From: Hydrogenophaga sp.
GTDB taxonomy: Bacteria > Pseudomonadota > Gammaproteobacteria > Burkholderiales > Burkholderiaceae_C
Length of the DNA: 64,000 bases
Reading direction: 5' to 3'
Assembly: GCA_011391495.1 (NCBI GenBank)
Contig: JAABQK010000001.1
Location: 186,001-250,000, forward strand
The translations under genes and the position numbers were made by a program. Shown here piece by piece: positions 49,783-58,915 of this stretch; within the stretch, counting starts at the first letter, position 1; each line of letters begins with the position of its first letter. The notes below the pieces were generated by a model, which was given only the letters and a program-made list of their open reading frames with translations, made no database searches and was not told where the DNA came from.

Positions 49783-50262
49783 TCAGCGTAAGCCCTGCCC
49801 TGTCACGGTGCGCCGCATGAACCAGGGCGTGAAGGCGGCGTTGTCGCCCACCAGCACCGGGGTCGCCCTGGGTGACCACGCCTGCCGAGTCCAGGGCCGC
49901 CTTCAAGGCACCCAGATGCTCGAGTACCGGATGTGCGGCCTGGTGCGAGCCGGCTTCCGGCGAAATTGCACCATGGTGTGTACCGGCTCGGGCGCCGTGG
50001 CCAGCGTCACCTCGTTGGGCAGGACAAACTGCACCCGCATGCCGCTCGCCACGGCGGCCTGGGTCGCAGGCGCCGTCATGGCGGACTTCTTGTCGTCCTT
50101 GTTCTTGCCGAAGATGTTGCCCGCCAGGATAGGGAAAGCCTCGCTGCCTGCGTCTTCGGCCCGTGTGTCGAGCACCACCTCGGCCACGATGTAGGGCACC
50201 TACTGGCGCACCTCCACCTTATCCACCGACCGAATGACTTCGTATTCGGGTTTCTCTAAATC
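49783..50262 (-). pseudogene. Broken SOUL heme-binding protein gene
   Basis: Read on the minus strand, one frame gives EKPEYEVIRSVDKVEVRQ, then an in-frame TAG (50202-50200) where the family usually has Tyr, then PYIVAEVVL, FPILAGNIFGKNKDDKKSAM, TAPATQ and MRVQFVLPNEVTLATAPEPV. These match the core of SOUL family proteins. The rest continues only after frame changes: ALKAALDSAGVV in a second frame and PVLVGDNAAFTPWFMRRTV in a third, ending at TGA 49785-49783. So at least one stop and two frameshifts disrupt it. It lies just downstream of a MerR gene in the same direction, next to photolyase genes, a context in which heme- or FAD-related proteins are often found. Confidence 0.8.
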
Positions 50263-50344
50263 GGAACACCGGGAGCAAGCGGTACATGGCGTGGGTGCAG
50301 ACTGCCTCCGCACGAAGCGGCAGGGAAAAAACGGCGTTTGAAGG

Positions 50345-51394
50345 TCATCGGGAAGGCAGCATCAACCCTTCGTGCAGGGCCACGTACTCCAGCGCAGCCT
50401 CGAAGCGGGTGCGCGACAGGGCTGCGAGCTGTCGCAGGTGGGCGTGCAGCTCGGCGTCGCCCGGATGGCGACTCTCGCATTCGGCGCTGTAGGCCTCGAA
50501 GTGCGCGAGCTGCACCAGCAGTTCGGCCACGTGGCGCGGACATTCGCAGGCCACGGTCGTAGACCGGCTGGCAAAGTCGGACAGAGCCGCATCGCCCCAG
50601 CGGCGCGGCGGCACGGTCTCCATCGAGCCTGCGAGTTGGCACGCATGGGGTGGCGGTGCCGGGGTGGTGATGCTCAGGCTGTGCAGCCATTGCGCCAGCA
50701 CCGCGTCGGGTTGAGGCTCGCGCAGCAAGGCGATGCCGGCCGTTGCCAGGGCTTCGCACACCGGGTCGGACGCAAAACCGTACAACACCGCTTTGGGCAA
50801 TTCAGCCCAGGCAGCCACTGCCGCTTGAATGGAGGCCAACCCGTCTTCCTGCAGCTGCGGCTGGTGGATCAGAAGAGCATCCAGGTCCGAGCCTTGTAGC
50901 GCTTCAGCGGCCTGTGCAAGGCTGTCATAGGGACCGAGCAACAGCACGGGTCGGCCGATGCGGCGCAGCAATCTGGGTCGCTGCAACCGCGAGCCCAGCG
51001 CCGCGCCCACGACCGCTAGTCGCCAGGTTCGGACGGGCGGGGGCTGGACCACAGCTGGGCGCTCTGTGTTTTGCGTGGCAGCCAGAGCGCTGGCGTGTGT
51101 CGAGGCCACACGCTGCAACTGGGACATGTCGAGGGACGCCAGACTGCCGATCGCGTGGCCGAGGTCGGTCAGCTGCTTGAGCAAGGCCAGCCGTCGCACA
51201 TCTTCCGCCGAGTACAGGCGCTGGCCGGCCGGCGACAGTGCGGGATTTGTCAGCCCGTAGCGCCGCTCCCAGACGCGCAGGGTCGCCACTGGCATTCGCA
51301 GCATGCGCGCCACGGCGCCGCTGCGGTGGAGCGACTGCTCCGGTTCTCCATCCCATTTCGGGAATGACGATGGTATTTGAGGATCTGATTCCAT
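50345..51394 (-). CDS. MerR family transcriptional regulator, LitR-like context (349 aa)
   Basis: N-terminal MerR winged helix (about residues 20-90): RSGAVARMLRMPVATLRVWERRYGL and RLYSAEDVRRLALLKQLTDLG. The C-terminal about 230 residues look like a degenerate B12-binding-type fold (RTWRLAVVGAALGSRL, PVLLLGPYDSLAQAAEAL, LDALLIHQPQL), but the DxHxxG motif of cobalamin-binding LitR/CarH photosensors is absent. It is transcribed divergently from the FeS photolyase gene, so it probably regulates the photolyase cluster. Whether it still senses light is doubtful. Confidence 0.82.
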   Translation of the reverse strand: MESDPQIPSSFPKWDGEPEQSLHRSGAVARMLRMPVATLRVWERRYGLTNPALSPAGQRLYSAEDVRRLALLKQLTDLGHAIGSLASLDMSQLQRVASTHASALAATQNTERPAVVQPPPVRTWRLAVVGAALGSRLQRPRLLRRIGRPVLLLGPYDSLAQAAEALQGSDLDALLIHQPQLQEDGLASIQAAVAAWAELPKAVLYGFASDPVCEALATAGIALLREPQPDAVLAQWLHSLSITTPAPPPHACQLAGSMETVPPRRWGDAALSDFASRSTTVACECPRHVAELLVQLAHFEAYSAECESRHPGDAELHAHLRQLAALSRTRFEAALEYVALHEGLMLPSR

Positions 51395-51642
51395 AGCGAC
51401 GCGGTATTGCCCCGCTTTTTACCTGAAAACAGCATCAACTGACGGACTATTTATATCCATGAAACGTTCTGACGCCATGGTTGCTACCATTTGAAAATGA
51501 ACAATGGCAAGGCTCGCAATCCAGTGCCCAATTCCTTGGCCGTGTCGGGATCCTTTGCGCACAGTCACCAAGGCATAGCGCCTCCCGGGCACCGGCAGGA
51601 TCCCCCAGCGCCGTGCCACAGCATGGATCCGAAAGGCCGTAC
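51395..51642. promoter_or_regulatory. Divergent promoter region of the MerR and photolyase genes
   Basis: 248 bases between divergent genes. It includes an AT-rich stretch (51440-51460) and an inverted repeat ATGGT-TGCT-ACCAT at 51477-51490, either of which could be the regulator site. MerR proteins normally bind such symmetric sites between -35 and -10. The exact promoter elements are not clear. Confidence 0.4.
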
Positions 51643-53199
51643 ATGACCGGACTGCGGACCCTCGTGATCGTGCTGGGCGACCAGCTCGACCTCGAAGCCA
51701 CTGCCTTTGACGGCTTCGAGGGCGAGCTGGATGCGGTCTGGATGGCCGAGGTGGCCGATGAGGCCACCCACGTCTGGTCGAGCAAGCCCCGCACGGCGAT
51801 GTTCCTGGCCGCCATGCGCCATTTCGCGCTCGCGCTGGAAGCCACTGGCCACTCGCTGCACTACACCCGCCTGGATGCGCCTCACAACGGCGGCAGTCTC
51901 GGCGCGCAACTGCAAGCCGATATCGAACGCCTGCAGCCTGCCCGGCTGGTGATGACCGCCCCCGGCGACTGGCGCGTGTTGCAGGCGATCAAAGCGGTCG
52001 CACAGACCAATGGTTTGCCACTGGACATCCGCGAGGACCGGCATTTTTTCTGCAGCGTGCGCGAGTTCGCCGCGCACGCGAAGGGTCGCAAGTCGCTGCG
52101 CATGGAGTATTTCTACCGCGAGCAGCGCCGGCGGCACCGCGTGCTCATGCATGGTGATGATCCGGTCGGTGGTCAGTGGAATTTCGACGCCGACAACCGC
52201 GAAGCCTTCGATGCTGCCGGTCCGGGCGCCCTGCCCCCGCGGATCGGGTTCGAACCCGATGCGATCACGCAGGACGTCATCGGGCTCGTCAACAGCCGTT
52301 TCGCGCAACATCCCGGGCGGCTGGACAGCTTTGTCTGGCCCGTCACGCGCGAGCTGGCCCTGCAATCGCTGCACGCCTTCATTCGCGATCGCCTGCCGCT
52401 GTTTGGCCGCTACCAGGATGCCATGTGGCCGGGCGACCCGTGGCTGTACCACTCGCACCTGTCGGCCGCCCTCAACCTGAAGCTGCTGAACCCGCGCGAG
52501 GTGGTGGCCGCAGCCGAAGCGGCTTACCGCGACGGGCACGCGCCGCTGGCGAGCGTCGAAGGCTTCATCCGTCAGATCCTCGGTTGGCGGGAGTACGTGC
52601 GCGGCATCTACTGGACCCAGATGCCAGGCTACACCGAGCGCAACGCGCTTGATGCGCGAGAAGATCTGCCCGCCTGGTACTGGACGGGCGAGACCGACAT
52701 GGCCTGCCTGCGCGACGCGCTGCAGCAGACGCTCACGCACGGCTACGCCAACCACATCCAGCGCCTGATGGTCACCGGCCTCTACGTGCTGATGCTGGGC
52801 GTGCAGCCCGGTCAGGTGCACGCCTGGTACCTCGCGGTGTATGTCGATGCAGTCGAATGGGTCGAGCTGCCCAACACCCTGGGCATGAGCCAGTACGCTG
52901 ACGGCGGCTTGATGGGCAGCAAGCCCTACATCGCCACCGGCAAGTACATCCAGCGCATGAGCCCGCACTGCAAGGGCTGCCGTTACGACCCCGCGCAGCG
53001 CAGCGGCGACACCGCCTGCCCTTTCACCACGCTGTACTGGGACTTCCTGATGCGCCATGAAACCAGCCTGGCCACCAACCCGCGCATGGCGCTGCAGGTC
53101 AAAAACGTCGCGCGGCTGAGCGATGAACAGAAACTGGCGGTGAGCGAACGCGCGGCGGCCATCCGGCGCGGCGAAGTTGGGGCCAAACGGCATGCGTGA
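51643..53199 (+). CDS. Iron-sulfur bacterial photolyase/cryptochrome, (6-4) photolyase type (518 aa)
   Basis: Member of the FeS-BCP group (Agrobacterium PhrB, Rhodobacter CryB). An N-terminal alpha/beta domain begins LVIVLGDQLDLEATAF and HVWSSKPRTAMFLAAMRHFA. The C-terminal FAD domain has GYANHIQRLMVTGLYVLMLG and ADGGLMGSKPYIATGKYI. Four cysteines, Cys355, Cys443, Cys446 and Cys459, have the spacing of the PhrB 4Fe-4S ligands (88, 3 and 13). It should repair (6-4) photoproducts using light. ATG 51643 gives the family N-terminus. Overlaps the next gene by eight bases. Confidence 0.92.
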   Translation: MTGLRTLVIVLGDQLDLEATAFDGFEGELDAVWMAEVADEATHVWSSKPRTAMFLAAMRHFALALEATGHSLHYTRLDAPHNGGSLGAQLQADIERLQPARLVMTAPGDWRVLQAIKAVAQTNGLPLDIREDRHFFCSVREFAAHAKGRKSLRMEYFYREQRRRHRVLMHGDDPVGGQWNFDADNREAFDAAGPGALPPRIGFEPDAITQDVIGLVNSRFAQHPGRLDSFVWPVTRELALQSLHAFIRDRLPLFGRYQDAMWPGDPWLYHSHLSAALNLKLLNPREVVAAAEAAYRDGHAPLASVEGFIRQILGWREYVRGIYWTQMPGYTERNALDAREDLPAWYWTGETDMACLRDALQQTLTHGYANHIQRLMVTGLYVLMLGVQPGQVHAWYLAVYVDAVEWVELPNTLGMSQYADGGLMGSKPYIATGKYIQRMSPHCKGCRYDPAQRSGDTACPFTTLYWDFLMRHETSLATNPRMALQVKNVARLSDEQKLAVSERAAAIRRGEVGAKRHA

Positions 53200-54409
53200 G
53201 ACTTTTGCCCCCACGCTCTCCGCGGCGAAGGCCCGAATCGCTGCCGTCCGGCCAGCGGCCTATGCCCGTACGCGCAACGCGCTGGACGGCGCCGTCAGCG
53301 GCCTGTCGCCGTACATCACCCACGGTTTCGTCACGCTGCCCGAGGTGTTGGCCGGCGTGGCTGCGCGCGAGGCGCTCGCCGTGCAGCACAAGTTTGTCTA
53401 TGAGCTCGGCTGGCGCGCCTACTTCCGTCATGTCTGGCAACACCGTGCCCAGGGCATCTTTGAATCGCTGCATCCAGGGCCGCTGCCTGATGCAGCCTAC
53501 GCCCGCGTGCTGCCTGCCGACATCCGCCAGGGCTGCACCGGAACGCCCGTGGTCGACGAAGCGCTGCGCACGCTCTACACCACCGGCATGCTGCACAACC
53601 ATGCGCGCATGTGGCTGGCCAGCTACGTGGTGCATGTGCGCAAGGTGCATTGGCGCGCCGGCGCCGACTGGCTCTACGGCCACCTGCTCGACGGTGACCT
53701 CGCCAGCAACCACCTGAGCTGGCAATGGGTGGCCGGCACCGGCAGCCACAAGCCTTACCTGTTCAATGCCGACAACGTGGCCCGTCACGCACCCGCATCG
53801 TGGCACAGCCCGGGCAGCGTGATCGACACGTCCTACGAAGCGCTGGACCGCATGGCGCATGAGCCGGTTCTGCAGCCACCCGGCGAACCCGACAGAAGCG
53901 GCTCGATTTTGATCGAGCCCCTGCTCTCAGCTGAACCGCCAAAGGAACTCGGCCTGACGGCACCCGACCCCGCAGCTGTCAGGGACCGTGATGTCTGGCT
54001 GGTGCATCCCTGGTGCCTGGGCGAACTGCCCGCCGGACTGCCGGCCGACACGCTGGTGATCGGTGTTTTCGCAGCCGACTTTCACCGCGCCTGGCCGTGG
54101 AGCGAACACCGCTGGCGCTTTGTGGACCGCCGTATGGCCGCGCTCGCCACCCTGCGCTGGCACGGCGACGCGACGTCCATCGGCGTGGCCTTGTTGGGCG
54201 CTCGGAAGGTGCGCAGCATCGCCGAGCCCCACCTTGAGCCCTGGCTGACGCGCTGGGCCGACTGCCAGGCAACTCCCGGACTGTTCCCTCCCGTGAGCGG
54301 GCCCTGCGACTCGTTCTCGCAGTGGTGGACCCGCGCCACCCGCGGCCTGGCTTCGGCTAGCGATCTGCTGGCCGTCAACCAGGGCGCTTCACGGAACGTT
54401 CACTTCTGA
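53192..54409 (+). CDS. Photolyase-like FAD-binding protein with apparently permuted domain order (405 aa)
   Basis: Residues about 1-200 resemble the C-terminal FAD-binding half of photolyases: ALDGAVSGLSPYITHGFVTL, KFVYELGWRAYFRHVW, GMLHNHARMWLASYVVHVRK (around 132-151) and DGDLASNHLSWQWVAGTGSH (around 167-186). There is no N-terminal antenna domain. Instead residues about 265-360 form an alpha/beta region (DVWLVHPWCLGELP, TLVIGVFAADFHRAWPW, RMAALATLRWHGD) that looks like an antenna-type domain placed after the FAD domain. The start overlaps the FeS photolyase stop, so they are coupled. Function unknown; perhaps a partner photolyase or photoreceptor. Confidence 0.75.
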   Translation: MRETFAPTLSAAKARIAAVRPAAYARTRNALDGAVSGLSPYITHGFVTLPEVLAGVAAREALAVQHKFVYELGWRAYFRHVWQHRAQGIFESLHPGPLPDAAYARVLPADIRQGCTGTPVVDEALRTLYTTGMLHNHARMWLASYVVHVRKVHWRAGADWLYGHLLDGDLASNHLSWQWVAGTGSHKPYLFNADNVARHAPASWHSPGSVIDTSYEALDRMAHEPVLQPPGEPDRSGSILIEPLLSAEPPKELGLTAPDPAAVRDRDVWLVHPWCLGELPAGLPADTLVIGVFAADFHRAWPWSEHRWRFVDRRMAALATLRWHGDATSIGVALLGARKVRSIAEPHLEPWLTRWADCQATPGLFPPVSGPCDSFSQWWTRATRGLASASDLLAVNQGASRNVHF

Positions 54410-54419
54410 AAAACCCAAC

Positions 54420-54788
54420 ATGACCACCATCGACTTCATCACCGATGCCAGCGGTTGCATCGGGCGATCCCTGGCCCGGCCGTTGAGCGCCCTGGGTTGC
54501 CGCGTAGCCGGCGTGTTGGCCAGTTCGGTCGTGGCGCGCAGCGTTGCGGCCACCTGCGCCGCCCACGGCCTGCGCATCGATGCCGTCGCTCCGGGCACGA
54601 CCGACACGCCCATGACAGCCAGCATGCTCAAGCTGCCTGCCATCCAGTGCCCGCTGGGCGGCGTGCAGATAGAGGCCCGGGTGGCCGACGTGATGGCCTG
54701 GCGGCTGGGCGAGAGCGCGGTCCGCGTGACGGGGCCCGTGATGGCGGTCGACGGCGGCTTCACCACCGTGCGGCCGCTGGTGAAGTAG
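54420..54788 (+). pseudogene. Short-chain dehydrogenase remnant with internal deletion (122 codons)
   Basis: The open frame joins an SDR-like start (FITDASGCIGRSLARPL, a decayed TGxxxGIG loop) directly to an SDR-like end (HGLRIDAVAPGTTDTPM, VTGPVMAVDGGFT). The central 90 or so residues with the catalytic Ser and YxxxK are missing, so it cannot be an active SDR. Codon use is still gene-like and it sits 10 bases after one photolyase gene and four before the next, so it may be translated. Confidence 0.65.
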
Positions 54789-54792
54789 CGCC

Positions 54793-56265
54793 ATGACAGG
54801 CTCGGTGGCACTGGTCTGGTTCAAGCGCGACCTGCGCGTTCGCGACCACGCGCCCCTGGCCGAGGCGATGCACTTTGAACACGCGCTCGGTCTGGTGGTG
54901 ATCGAGCCGCAATGGCTGAGCAGCCCCGAGTGCGACCCGCGCCATGTCGCCTTCCTGCTGGACTGCGTGACCGGGCTGCAGCGCGAGCTGGCGGCGCGTG
55001 GCCTGCCGCTGATCGTGCGCATCGGGGCGATGCCGCAGGTGCTGCAGGACCTTCGACGCGATGTCCCGTTCACACACCTGCTCAGCCACGAAGAGACCGG
55101 CACGGGCTGGAGCTATGCGCGCGATCTGGCCGTGGCCGACTGGTGCCGCCACCAGCAGGTGCAATGGACCGAGTTTCCTCAGACCGGCGTGGTGCGGCGA
55201 CTGCGTTCGCGCACGGGGTGGGCTGGCCGGTGGGCCCAGCGCATGAACACACCCGAAGCACCGGCGGCTAGCGGCTTCAGGTCGCCGAACGGGCTACACC
55301 CCGCCTCGGTACCCACGCTGCGAGAACTCGGTCTGCCCACTTTGGGCGCTCCGCTGCCACCGGGCGGCGAGCGCGCGGCATGGGCCACGCTGGAGAGTTT
55401 TCTCGGTGGCCGGGGTCGCCACTACAGCCGCGCCATGTCCAGTCCGCTCACGGCAGCCGAGGGCTGCAGCCGGCTGAGCGCCCACCTCGCCTTCGGAACC
55501 ATCTCGATGCGCTGCGTGCACCAGGCCACGCAAGCCCAGCTGTCATCCTCGGACGATCGTGAACTGGGCTGGGCGCTGCGCAGCTTTGCCAGCCGCCTGC
55601 GCTGGCACTGCCACTTCATGCAGAAGCTCGAAGACGAACCCGCCATCGAGTTCCGCAACGTGGCGCGTTCGGTCGACGGGCTTCGACCCGGGGACGGCGT
55701 GAACGACAGTCCGCTCGACACCGGACGGCTGCAGGCCTGGTGCGAAGGCCGCACCGGCTACCCGATGGTGGACGCCTGCATGCGGCAGCTTCGCGCCACG
55801 GGCTGGTTGAACTTCCGCATGCGGGCCATGCTGGTCAGCTTTGCCGCTCACCACCTGTGGCTGCACTGGCGCGAGCCGGGGCTGTTTCTGGCGCGCCAGT
55901 TCCTCGACTTCGAGCCCGGCATCCACTGGAGCCAGATGCAGATGCAATCGGGCACCACCGGCATCAACACGCTGCGCATCTATTCGCCCGCCAAGCAGGC
56001 TCGCGACCACGATCCGCAGGGGCTGTACATCCGCCAGTGGGTGCCGGAAATCGGTACCCCGGCCTATCCGCGCCCGATCGTGGACGAGCGCACAGTGGTG
56101 GCTGCAGCCAAAAACAAACTGTACGGTTTGCGCCAGACCAACGAGGCACAAGCCGAGGCCGACGCGATCCAGCGCAAGCACGGCTCGCGCAGAAGCGGCC
56201 TGCCGCCCACGTCAACCCGCTCCCGCGCAAGCAGCGCGCCGAACGGACAAGGACAATTGTTCTAG
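54793..56265 (+). CDS. Deoxyribodipyrimidine photolyase/cryptochrome, class I-like (490 aa)
   Basis: N-terminal antenna domain starts [21 protein letters not shown]; the FAD domain shows [20 protein letters not shown] followed by [21 protein letters not shown]. Standard photolyases have an MHN(R/x)xRM motif here with an Asn near the flavin; this protein has LNFRMR. After it comes [20 protein letters not shown] rather than DGDLAxNxxxWQW. It therefore belongs to a divergent subgroup, and CPD repair activity is likely but unproven. The last about 35 residues are a disordered Ser/Arg tail. Last gene of the photolyase cluster. Confidence 0.85.
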   Translation: MTGSVALVWFKRDLRVRDHAPLAEAMHFEHALGLVVIEPQWLSSPECDPRHVAFLLDCVTGLQRELAARGLPLIVRIGAMPQVLQDLRRDVPFTHLLSHEETGTGWSYARDLAVADWCRHQQVQWTEFPQTGVVRRLRSRTGWAGRWAQRMNTPEAPAASGFRSPNGLHPASVPTLRELGLPTLGAPLPPGGERAAWATLESFLGGRGRHYSRAMSSPLTAAEGCSRLSAHLAFGTISMRCVHQATQAQLSSSDDRELGWALRSFASRLRWHCHFMQKLEDEPAIEFRNVARSVDGLRPGDGVNDSPLDTGRLQAWCEGRTGYPMVDACMRQLRATGWLNFRMRAMLVSFAAHHLWLHWREPGLFLARQFLDFEPGIHWSQMQMQSGTTGINTLRIYSPAKQARDHDPQGLYIRQWVPEIGTPAYPRPIVDERTVVAAAKNKLYGLRQTNEAQAEADAIQRKHGSRRSGLPPTSTRSRASSAPNGQGQLF

Positions 56266-56328
56266 CCCGGCGCCATCCACCACCGCGAGATCACCACGGG
56301 GCGGAACCCACCAGCTACTGCGCATCGA

Positions 56329-57252
56329 TCAAGCTGCGACCCGCAAATCGGCCGGGTTCAGCTGGAGATAGCTGGCACAGCGTCCTGCCTTCCGGTCCCC
56401 GTCGTCGCTGACGATGATGACTCGCTCTGCACCATGGATGACGGCCGGGCACACGCCTTCCGCCCGCTCAAGACCCCGTATACCCGGCACCGTGACCCGG
56501 CGTGCCGAAGCCCCGGGCTGACCGCTCCAGAGCCAGAGGTCAAATTCGGCAGGCTGACGTGAAGCCGGGCCGCCGATCACAAGATAGGCGCCCAGCAGGG
56601 GAACGTAGGACAAACTGCGAATCCCGTGGCCGCCAAGATCCAGTTCTTCGAGCACAGCAGCCACTCGGGGGGCCTCGTCCGATTCGAAGATTCCTGCAGG
56701 ATTCTGAATGCTGGCTACCAGCGCCCGACCGTCCTGCAATGGGCTGCGAAATCCAATCAGGAGTCTCGACTGGTCAGGGCTGATTTCGAGCGCTTCGATA
56801 TTCAGCCCACCACCGGCCTTGACATGCCGCACCTGAGCCGCGGCAGCCAGCACAGGATGTCTCTCCGTCAGGGCCCTCTTCAATCCGTCGACGACCTTGG
56901 GGTCCACCACCCGGTCTGCGTCGATGCGGAATCGAACCAGCTTCTCACGGGACTTCTTCTCGTCGCCATCGTCATCGCGCGAATGCGATGTGATCGCGTA
57001 GACAAAACCCGCGCGGTCGAGTGCGAGTCCTTCAAGGTCATCGAGCTTCCAGAAGTCGCTGAACGTCTGAAAGAGTCCAGCCGTCAACGGGGTGGTGTCG
57101 ACAGTCCCGTCGGCGCCGATGGTCAGCAGGCTCAGGGGATGGCTCTTTTCGTCTTCCACCACGAGAAAGCGTCCATCGGGCAGTTGCCCGATCGCTGACG
57201 GCTCGTAGATGCCTGTAAAGGGCAGGAATGTGGGCGTGTCATTCTTCGTCAT
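56329..57252 (-). CDS. DUF3616-like beta-propeller protein (307 aa)
   Basis: Protein with repeated beta-strand motifs: PSAIGQLPDGRFLVVEDEKSHP, DLEGLALDRAGFVYAITSHSRDDDGD, NIEALEISPDQSRLLIGFRSPL and GVCPAVIHGAERVIIVSDDGD. These fit the DUF3616 family (esterase-like or propeller fold, function unknown). ATG 57252 is used; GTG 57267 in frame is an alternative. Cytosolic, with no signal peptide. Convergent with the photolyase gene. Confidence 0.75.
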   Translation of the reverse strand: MTKNDTPTFLPFTGIYEPSAIGQLPDGRFLVVEDEKSHPLSLLTIGADGTVDTTPLTAGLFQTFSDFWKLDDLEGLALDRAGFVYAITSHSRDDDGDEKKSREKLVRFRIDADRVVDPKVVDGLKRALTERHPVLAAAAQVRHVKAGGGLNIEALEISPDQSRLLIGFRSPLQDGRALVASIQNPAGIFESDEAPRVAAVLEELDLGGHGIRSLSYVPLLGAYLVIGGPASRQPAEFDLWLWSGQPGASARRVTVPGIRGLERAEGVCPAVIHGAERVIIVSDDGDRKAGRCASYLQLNPADLRVAA

Positions 57253-57585
57253 CCGCACATTGTCCACCCGACTGGACAGCTCCAGGTCGATCTACCTGGG
57301 GAAATGCTCGACTTGCTGAACGCTCTTGAACGACGCCAAACGATCCCGGATCATTCCCACTCTGTTGTCAATGGCCGGTCGCCGCCCATAGGTGAAATTC
57401 GTGGCTCTGCGGCCCATGACGAGGCCAATACCGACTTGCTTACCGTCGCCTGCGATTGCACAAAGCAACTCCTTTTTTTAACTACTGGCCATGAAGTGTC
57501 GAGGTTTGGAGTGTGGGCGAAGCGCTCACGGTGGCGAGCGCAGATGCAGCAAAAGAAATGGGTTGGCGAAGGGCTGGCCGCTGGG
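57253..57585. other. Intergenic stretch without recognisable features
   Basis: About 330 bases between the DUF3616-like gene and the end of hipA. Open frames on both strands show no family resemblance and read like random frames. A T-run (57473-57479) is present but has no clear stem before it. Nothing else is seen. Confidence 0.4.
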
Positions 57586-58914
57586 TCATGGCGTGGAGCC
57601 CTCATCGTCTGGGGTGTCGGGTTCGTCTGCGGCCCCGGTATCTGCTGCGGTCATGGAGAGCCGGCGCAGGGTCGTGGCGCAGCGGTCTTCGATCAGCTCG
57701 CTGATCTGGCTGAGCACCGGGTGCAAGAGATCCGTGATCAGGAATTCTGCGCGAACAATGCGAACTTGCTCGGGTAGGCGCTCGGAAAACCGCTTGAGTT
57801 CCTTTTTCATCTGCGCAGGCGACAGGCCGGCGCTGGCGGCGAATTGCTCCCAGTGGCGGGCGTGCAGCTCGTTGAATCGGTATTTGCTGCCGATCTTCAT
57901 GGCCATCTTGTCGGTGAGCTGCGGGTAGATGGCAGTGGAGAGTGCGTCGTACAGCGGCGCGAGCACGGTGCCGCGCGGCGTGTAGAGCAGGGAGAAGTTT
58001 TTGGCGTGGGCGTCGTGGTTGCCGATGAGGGCGTTGAAGAGCACAAAGTCCAGCAGCTTGAGGATGTGTGGTGCGTTGGGGCGCGTGGCGCTGCGCATCA
58101 GGGCAAAGGCCTGGGCTAGGTCGGGGCCGCCTTCGTTCTGGTATTTCAGCTCGGGCGGGACGCCCAAGGCCTGGCAGAAGTCTTCCTGGTGCAGGCGCTG
58201 GGTGGATGCCGCGGGCGATTGCTCGGCAGGCAGACGGTCGTAGCGCTGCACCAACAGGTAGGGCTGCCCTTGCACCCGGCGGATCTCGGTGGGGGCTGCA
58301 TCCAGCCCCATGGCCCGAGCGAGCGCCATGCAGAAACCCTCGTTGAAGACGCTGCCTTCAATGCCTTCGATGGAGGGTTTGAGGATGTGGGTGCTGGGGG
58401 AGCTGAACAGGGGTAAACCGATGCGCTCGCCCGCCACCACCACGGGCAGCTTGTCTTGTGCGCCAGCGAGCGAGAGGCGCAGGTCGCCATCGCCCGCGAG
58501 CATGGGACGGCGCGGCATTTCAGCGAGCAGCTTGATCAGGTCTGCATCATCCAGCCAGCGCACGGCATCTGCCGGGGCGGCGTCGCTGGGCGTTTGGCCG
58601 GGTTCCAGCAGGGTGACGGCGCCCGCGCATTCGCCACCGATGCCGTCGAGCAGGGCGAAGTCGTTCTGGCGGGAGACGCCCAGGGCCTGCGCCACGAGGC
58701 GGCGTTTTTCGCCCTCGGGCAATAGGCCGGCAAAGAAGGGCCGCGTGGCACGGTCGTCGAACGTTTCGGCCCGCAGCGGCAGTGACTGGGAAAGCGGCAT
58801 TGCGTGTTCGTTGGCCAGCCATTCGGGCAGGTAGCTGAAGGCGAGCCGGCCGTCGGCCTGTGTGAGCGTGCCGATGGGGTTACCGAAAAGCCAGACGTCG
58901 AGCTGTCGGGCCAT
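57586..58914 (-). CDS. hipA: HipA family Ser/Thr kinase toxin (442 aa)
   Basis: Toxin kinase; E. coli HipA phosphorylates glutamyl-tRNA synthetase and causes growth arrest. N-terminal subdomain VWLFGNPIGTLTQ and PFFAGLLPEGEKRR; the autophosphorylation loop LSLAGAQDKLPVV (with Ser); the catalytic segment ALIGNHDAHAKNFSLLY near residue 300 and APLYDAL. Length matches HipA (440). The C-terminus adds an acidic tail DTGAADEPDTPDDEG. One base separates it from the hipB stop. Confidence 0.92.
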   Translation of the reverse strand: MARQLDVWLFGNPIGTLTQADGRLAFSYLPEWLANEHAMPLSQSLPLRAETFDDRATRPFFAGLLPEGEKRRLVAQALGVSRQNDFALLDGIGGECAGAVTLLEPGQTPSDAAPADAVRWLDDADLIKLLAEMPRRPMLAGDGDLRLSLAGAQDKLPVVVAGERIGLPLFSSPSTHILKPSIEGIEGSVFNEGFCMALARAMGLDAAPTEIRRVQGQPYLLVQRYDRLPAEQSPAASTQRLHQEDFCQALGVPPELKYQNEGGPDLAQAFALMRSATRPNAPHILKLLDFVLFNALIGNHDAHAKNFSLLYTPRGTVLAPLYDALSTAIYPQLTDKMAMKIGSKYRFNELHARHWEQFAASAGLSPAQMKKELKRFSERLPEQVRIVRAEFLITDLLHPVLSQISELIEDRCATTLRRLSMTAADTGAADEPDTPDDEGSTP

Positions 58915-58915
58915 G

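Noticed and set aside
54420-54788. Functional SDR enzyme
   Set aside because: The catalytic Ser and YxxxK segment are absent, so it was called a remnant.
57304-57777. 157-codon plus-strand frame
   Set aside because: Extends antisense into hipA and contains no family-like sequence.
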